From: JBBEBE01 sp051746765
GTDB taxonomy: Bacteria > Bacteroidota > Rhodothermia > Balneolales > Balneolaceae
Reading direction: 5' to 3'
Assembly: GCA_051746765.1 (NCBI GenBank)
Contig: JBNJFK010000122.1
Location: forward strand, 1 to 6,941
DNA length: 6,941 nt
Position numbers and translations under genes: made by a program
Notes under the pieces: model-generated
The model's input: the letters and a program-made list of their open reading frames with translations, nothing else
Told to the model about the DNA's origin: nothing
The model's database searches: none
In this document: piece by piece, positions 5,446 to 6,941 of the stretch
Numbering within the stretch: position 1 is the stretch's first letter
How the letters are laid out: every line of letters starts with the position of its first letter

Positions 5446-6663
5446 ATGAACCACTTCTTTGCCAGAGTCGCCGGACTGTGTGCACTTCTGATTGTGATCA
5501 CCTCTTTTCCCACCCTGATGGCTCAGAGTAGTGACGAGGAAGATTTCGTCGAGTTCGGAGGAGCTCTCCGGTACAATTTCTACCATACCGATTACGGTGG
5601 AGGGACCGATCCGAACGACACACAGTTTACCATGGATACCTGGCGGCTCAATGTGGTGGCGCAACACTCGGGGGTCGGGCTCAATTTTGAATATCGCTTC
5701 TACCCGACGTTCAACACCCATTTTCTCAAGCAGGGATGGATCGATTATATGCTCTCGAACCGGACCGAACTTCAGATGGGAGTGACGCAGGTGCCGTTTG
5801 GCAATCTCCCCTACAACTCCCACAACTGGTGGTTCCAGGGAGCCTATTACGTCGGACTGGAGGATGATCACGACACCGGGTTCAAGCTGATCCACACCCG
5901 GGAGAATTGGGATCTGATGGCCGCCTACTTTGTGCAGCCGGAGCCCGGGGGTCCGGCTCACGGTACCGGATCCTACGGGGTCGGTGGTCCGGGTCGCTAC
6001 TCCTATGACATTATCCCGGTTACGTCGTCCCATCCATGGGGGAGTGTATTGGGAGCAAACGAGACCGGCCAGTCCAATCAGGAGAAGAATCAGTTCAACC
6101 TTCGATCGACCTATACCCTGGGTCATACCGGTGGGGAGACCAACATCGGTGGATCCGTCCAGTATGGCGGGATCTACAACAGCGCGGCCGATGAGTCCGG
6201 AAGCCGAACAGCGTGGGCGCTGCATACCGATGCGACCTACGGGAACTGGAACCTGTTGGCCCAATACAGTCAGCTTTCGCACGATGTGGTCGACGATCTG
6301 GGCAACGATGTGGATTACGTCTATATGGCGGCTTACGGGGACGCCTATCCGGTGGCGACCGAGATGTCCATTGCGTCGGTCGGGTTGGCTTACTCGCTGG
6401 ATGTGAATGCCGGTCCTCTCTCCAATCTGCAGTTCTACAATAACTATTCGTTCTTTTCCAAGCAGGAGAGCGGGTTCGAGAACAGCCATCAAAATGTTTT
6501 GGGCATGCTGGCAACGATCGGCAACATCTACGCCTACTTTGATATTGCATCCGGTGTCAACCACCCCTGGCTCAACGGCTCCTTCGGGAGCGGGCTGGAC
6601 CGGGGCGTAAGCGGAGCCCGGATGAATACGCGATTCAACATCAACATCGGCTACTACTTCTGA
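5446..6663 (+). CDS. Outer-membrane porin, phosphate-selective porin O/P-like
   Basis: This 405-residue outer-membrane beta-barrel probably passes small solutes into the periplasm. A Sec signal peptide is clear (MNHFFARV, hydrophobic core to about 24, cleavage after LMA at residue 26). The mature protein alternates hydrophobic and polar residues as transmembrane strands do and ends in NTRFNINIGYYF, with the terminal Phe expected of BAM substrates. The stretch FLKQGWIDYML ... QMGVTQVPFGNLPY ... YYVGLEDDHDTGFKL (93-148) resembles the porin O/P superfamily (aWiDY, GQ.PFG, D.G). Real selectivity cannot be read from sequence. The ATG at 5446 has GGGGA five bases upstream and starts a proper signal peptide, whereas a GTG at 5410 would add 12 residues before it. 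The downstream BCCT gene suggests the pair imports a common solute such as a betaine. Confidence 0.85.
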   Translation: MNHFFARVAGLCALLIVITSFPTLMAQSSDEEDFVEFGGALRYNFYHTDYGGGTDPNDTQFTMDTWRLNVVAQHSGVGLNFEYRFYPTFNTHFLKQGWIDYMLSNRTELQMGVTQVPFGNLPYNSHNWWFQGAYYVGLEDDHDTGFKLIHTRENWDLMAAYFVQPEPGGPAHGTGSYGVGGPGRYSYDIIPVTSSHPWGSVLGANETGQSNQEKNQFNLRSTYTLGHTGGETNIGGSVQYGGIYNSAADESGSRTAWALHTDATYGNWNLLAQYSQLSHDVVDDLGNDVDYVYMAAYGDAYPVATEMSIASVGLAYSLDVNAGPLSNLQFYNNYSFFSKQESGFENSHQNVLGMLATIGNIYAYFDIASGVNHPWLNGSFGSGLDRGVSGARMNTRFNINIGYYF

Positions 6664-6729
6664 TTCGGGCCCGACCCGACTGGGTTCAACCCGTCAGAAG
6701 CGTGAAACTGGAATTCAACGAGGAAGATG

Positions 6730-6941
6730 ATGGCAAACCACGAGAACAACCCCAACGAGTCGAAGGGGCGTTCCAACAAGCTCTTCGATATTCACGGTCC
6801 GGTCTTCTGGCCGTCGGCCATTCTGATTACGCTGCTCATCGTATCGACCCTGATTGCGGGCGATGCCGCCGAGGAGGCGTTCAATGCGGTCCGGGTCGGC
6901 ATTACGGATTGGGCCAGCTGGCTCTTCGTCTTGTCGGTGAA
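6730..6941 (+). CDS. BCCT family transporter (betaine/carnitine/choline type), N-terminal part, runs off the window
   Basis: The first 70 codons are present and the frame is open at the right edge. A polar cytoplasmic head (about 1-20) leads into DIHGPVFWPSAILITLLIVS (20-39), the first membrane helix. FNAVRVGITDWASWLFVLSV follows (51-70), beginning the second helix. The order 'G-P-V-F-W-P-S, helix, A-E-E-A-F, then W-L-F-V-L' is the usual opening of BCCT carriers such as BetT and OpuD, 12-helix inner-membrane symporters for quaternary ammonium compounds, driven by Na+ or H+. The ATG at 6730 is preferred because GAGG sits six bases upstream; an adjacent in-frame ATG at 6727 is only three bases from it. 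The gene follows the porin by 66 bases with no terminator, suggesting co-transcription. Substrate and coupling ion cannot be determined from this part. Confidence 0.83.
   Translation, partial: MANHENNPNESKGRSNKLFDIHGPVFWPSAILITLLIVSTLIAGDAAEEAFNAVRVGITDWASWLFVLSV

Overview
The window reads as a chromosomal segment from a Gram-negative bacterium. It encodes a signal-peptide-bearing outer-membrane beta-barrel ending in Phe, a Tat-like exported enzyme, and the start of a BCCT-type compatible-solute transporter. The moderately high GC, the protein style and the BCCT gene would suit a marine or salt-tolerant member of the Bacteroidota/Rhodothermota/Balneolota group. That placement is an impression only, because no rRNA or phylogenetic marker is present.

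Layout. Bases 1-63 are an exact copy of the last 21 sense codons of the Y-family DNA polymerase gene, which lies complete on the minus strand at 1592-2830. Between the two copies is a visibly AT-richer segment (64-1594). It holds a short coiled-coil tail resembling the C-terminus of a type I restriction-modification HsdM subunit (259-426), a complete RhuM-family gene one base downstream (428-1456), and an ATGA-overlapping start of a further cistron that stops after ten codons (1453-1485). The simplest reading is a relic of a horizontally acquired hsdM-rhuM-type operon sitting next to the polymerase 3' end, flanked by a direct repeat of that end.

The polymerase gene has a recognisable promoter-like sequence (about 3030-3059) and a 387-base divergent gap (2831-3217) separating it from the plus-strand genes. 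The first of these (3218-4840) encodes a SelA-like PLP enzyme with a Tat-like N-terminus and an extra C-terminal beta-rich domain, followed by a terminator-like hairpin. Next come a 96-residue protein of unknown function (4962-5252), a 193-base non-coding leader with two successive inverted repeats (5290-5338, 5372-5413), a porin O/P-like outer-membrane channel (5446-6663), and the first 70 codons of a BCCT transporter that runs off the right edge (6730-6941).

How the genes fit together. The porin and BCCT gene are 66 bases apart on the same strand and probably form an uptake operon: outer-membrane passage followed by inner-membrane symport of a quaternary-ammonium or similar solute. The exported PLP enzyme and the small protein are co-oriented, but no pathway link can be shown. 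The polymerase is a translesion-repair gene and is probably unrelated to its neighbours. The least ordinary part of the window is the repeat-flanked rhuM segment.
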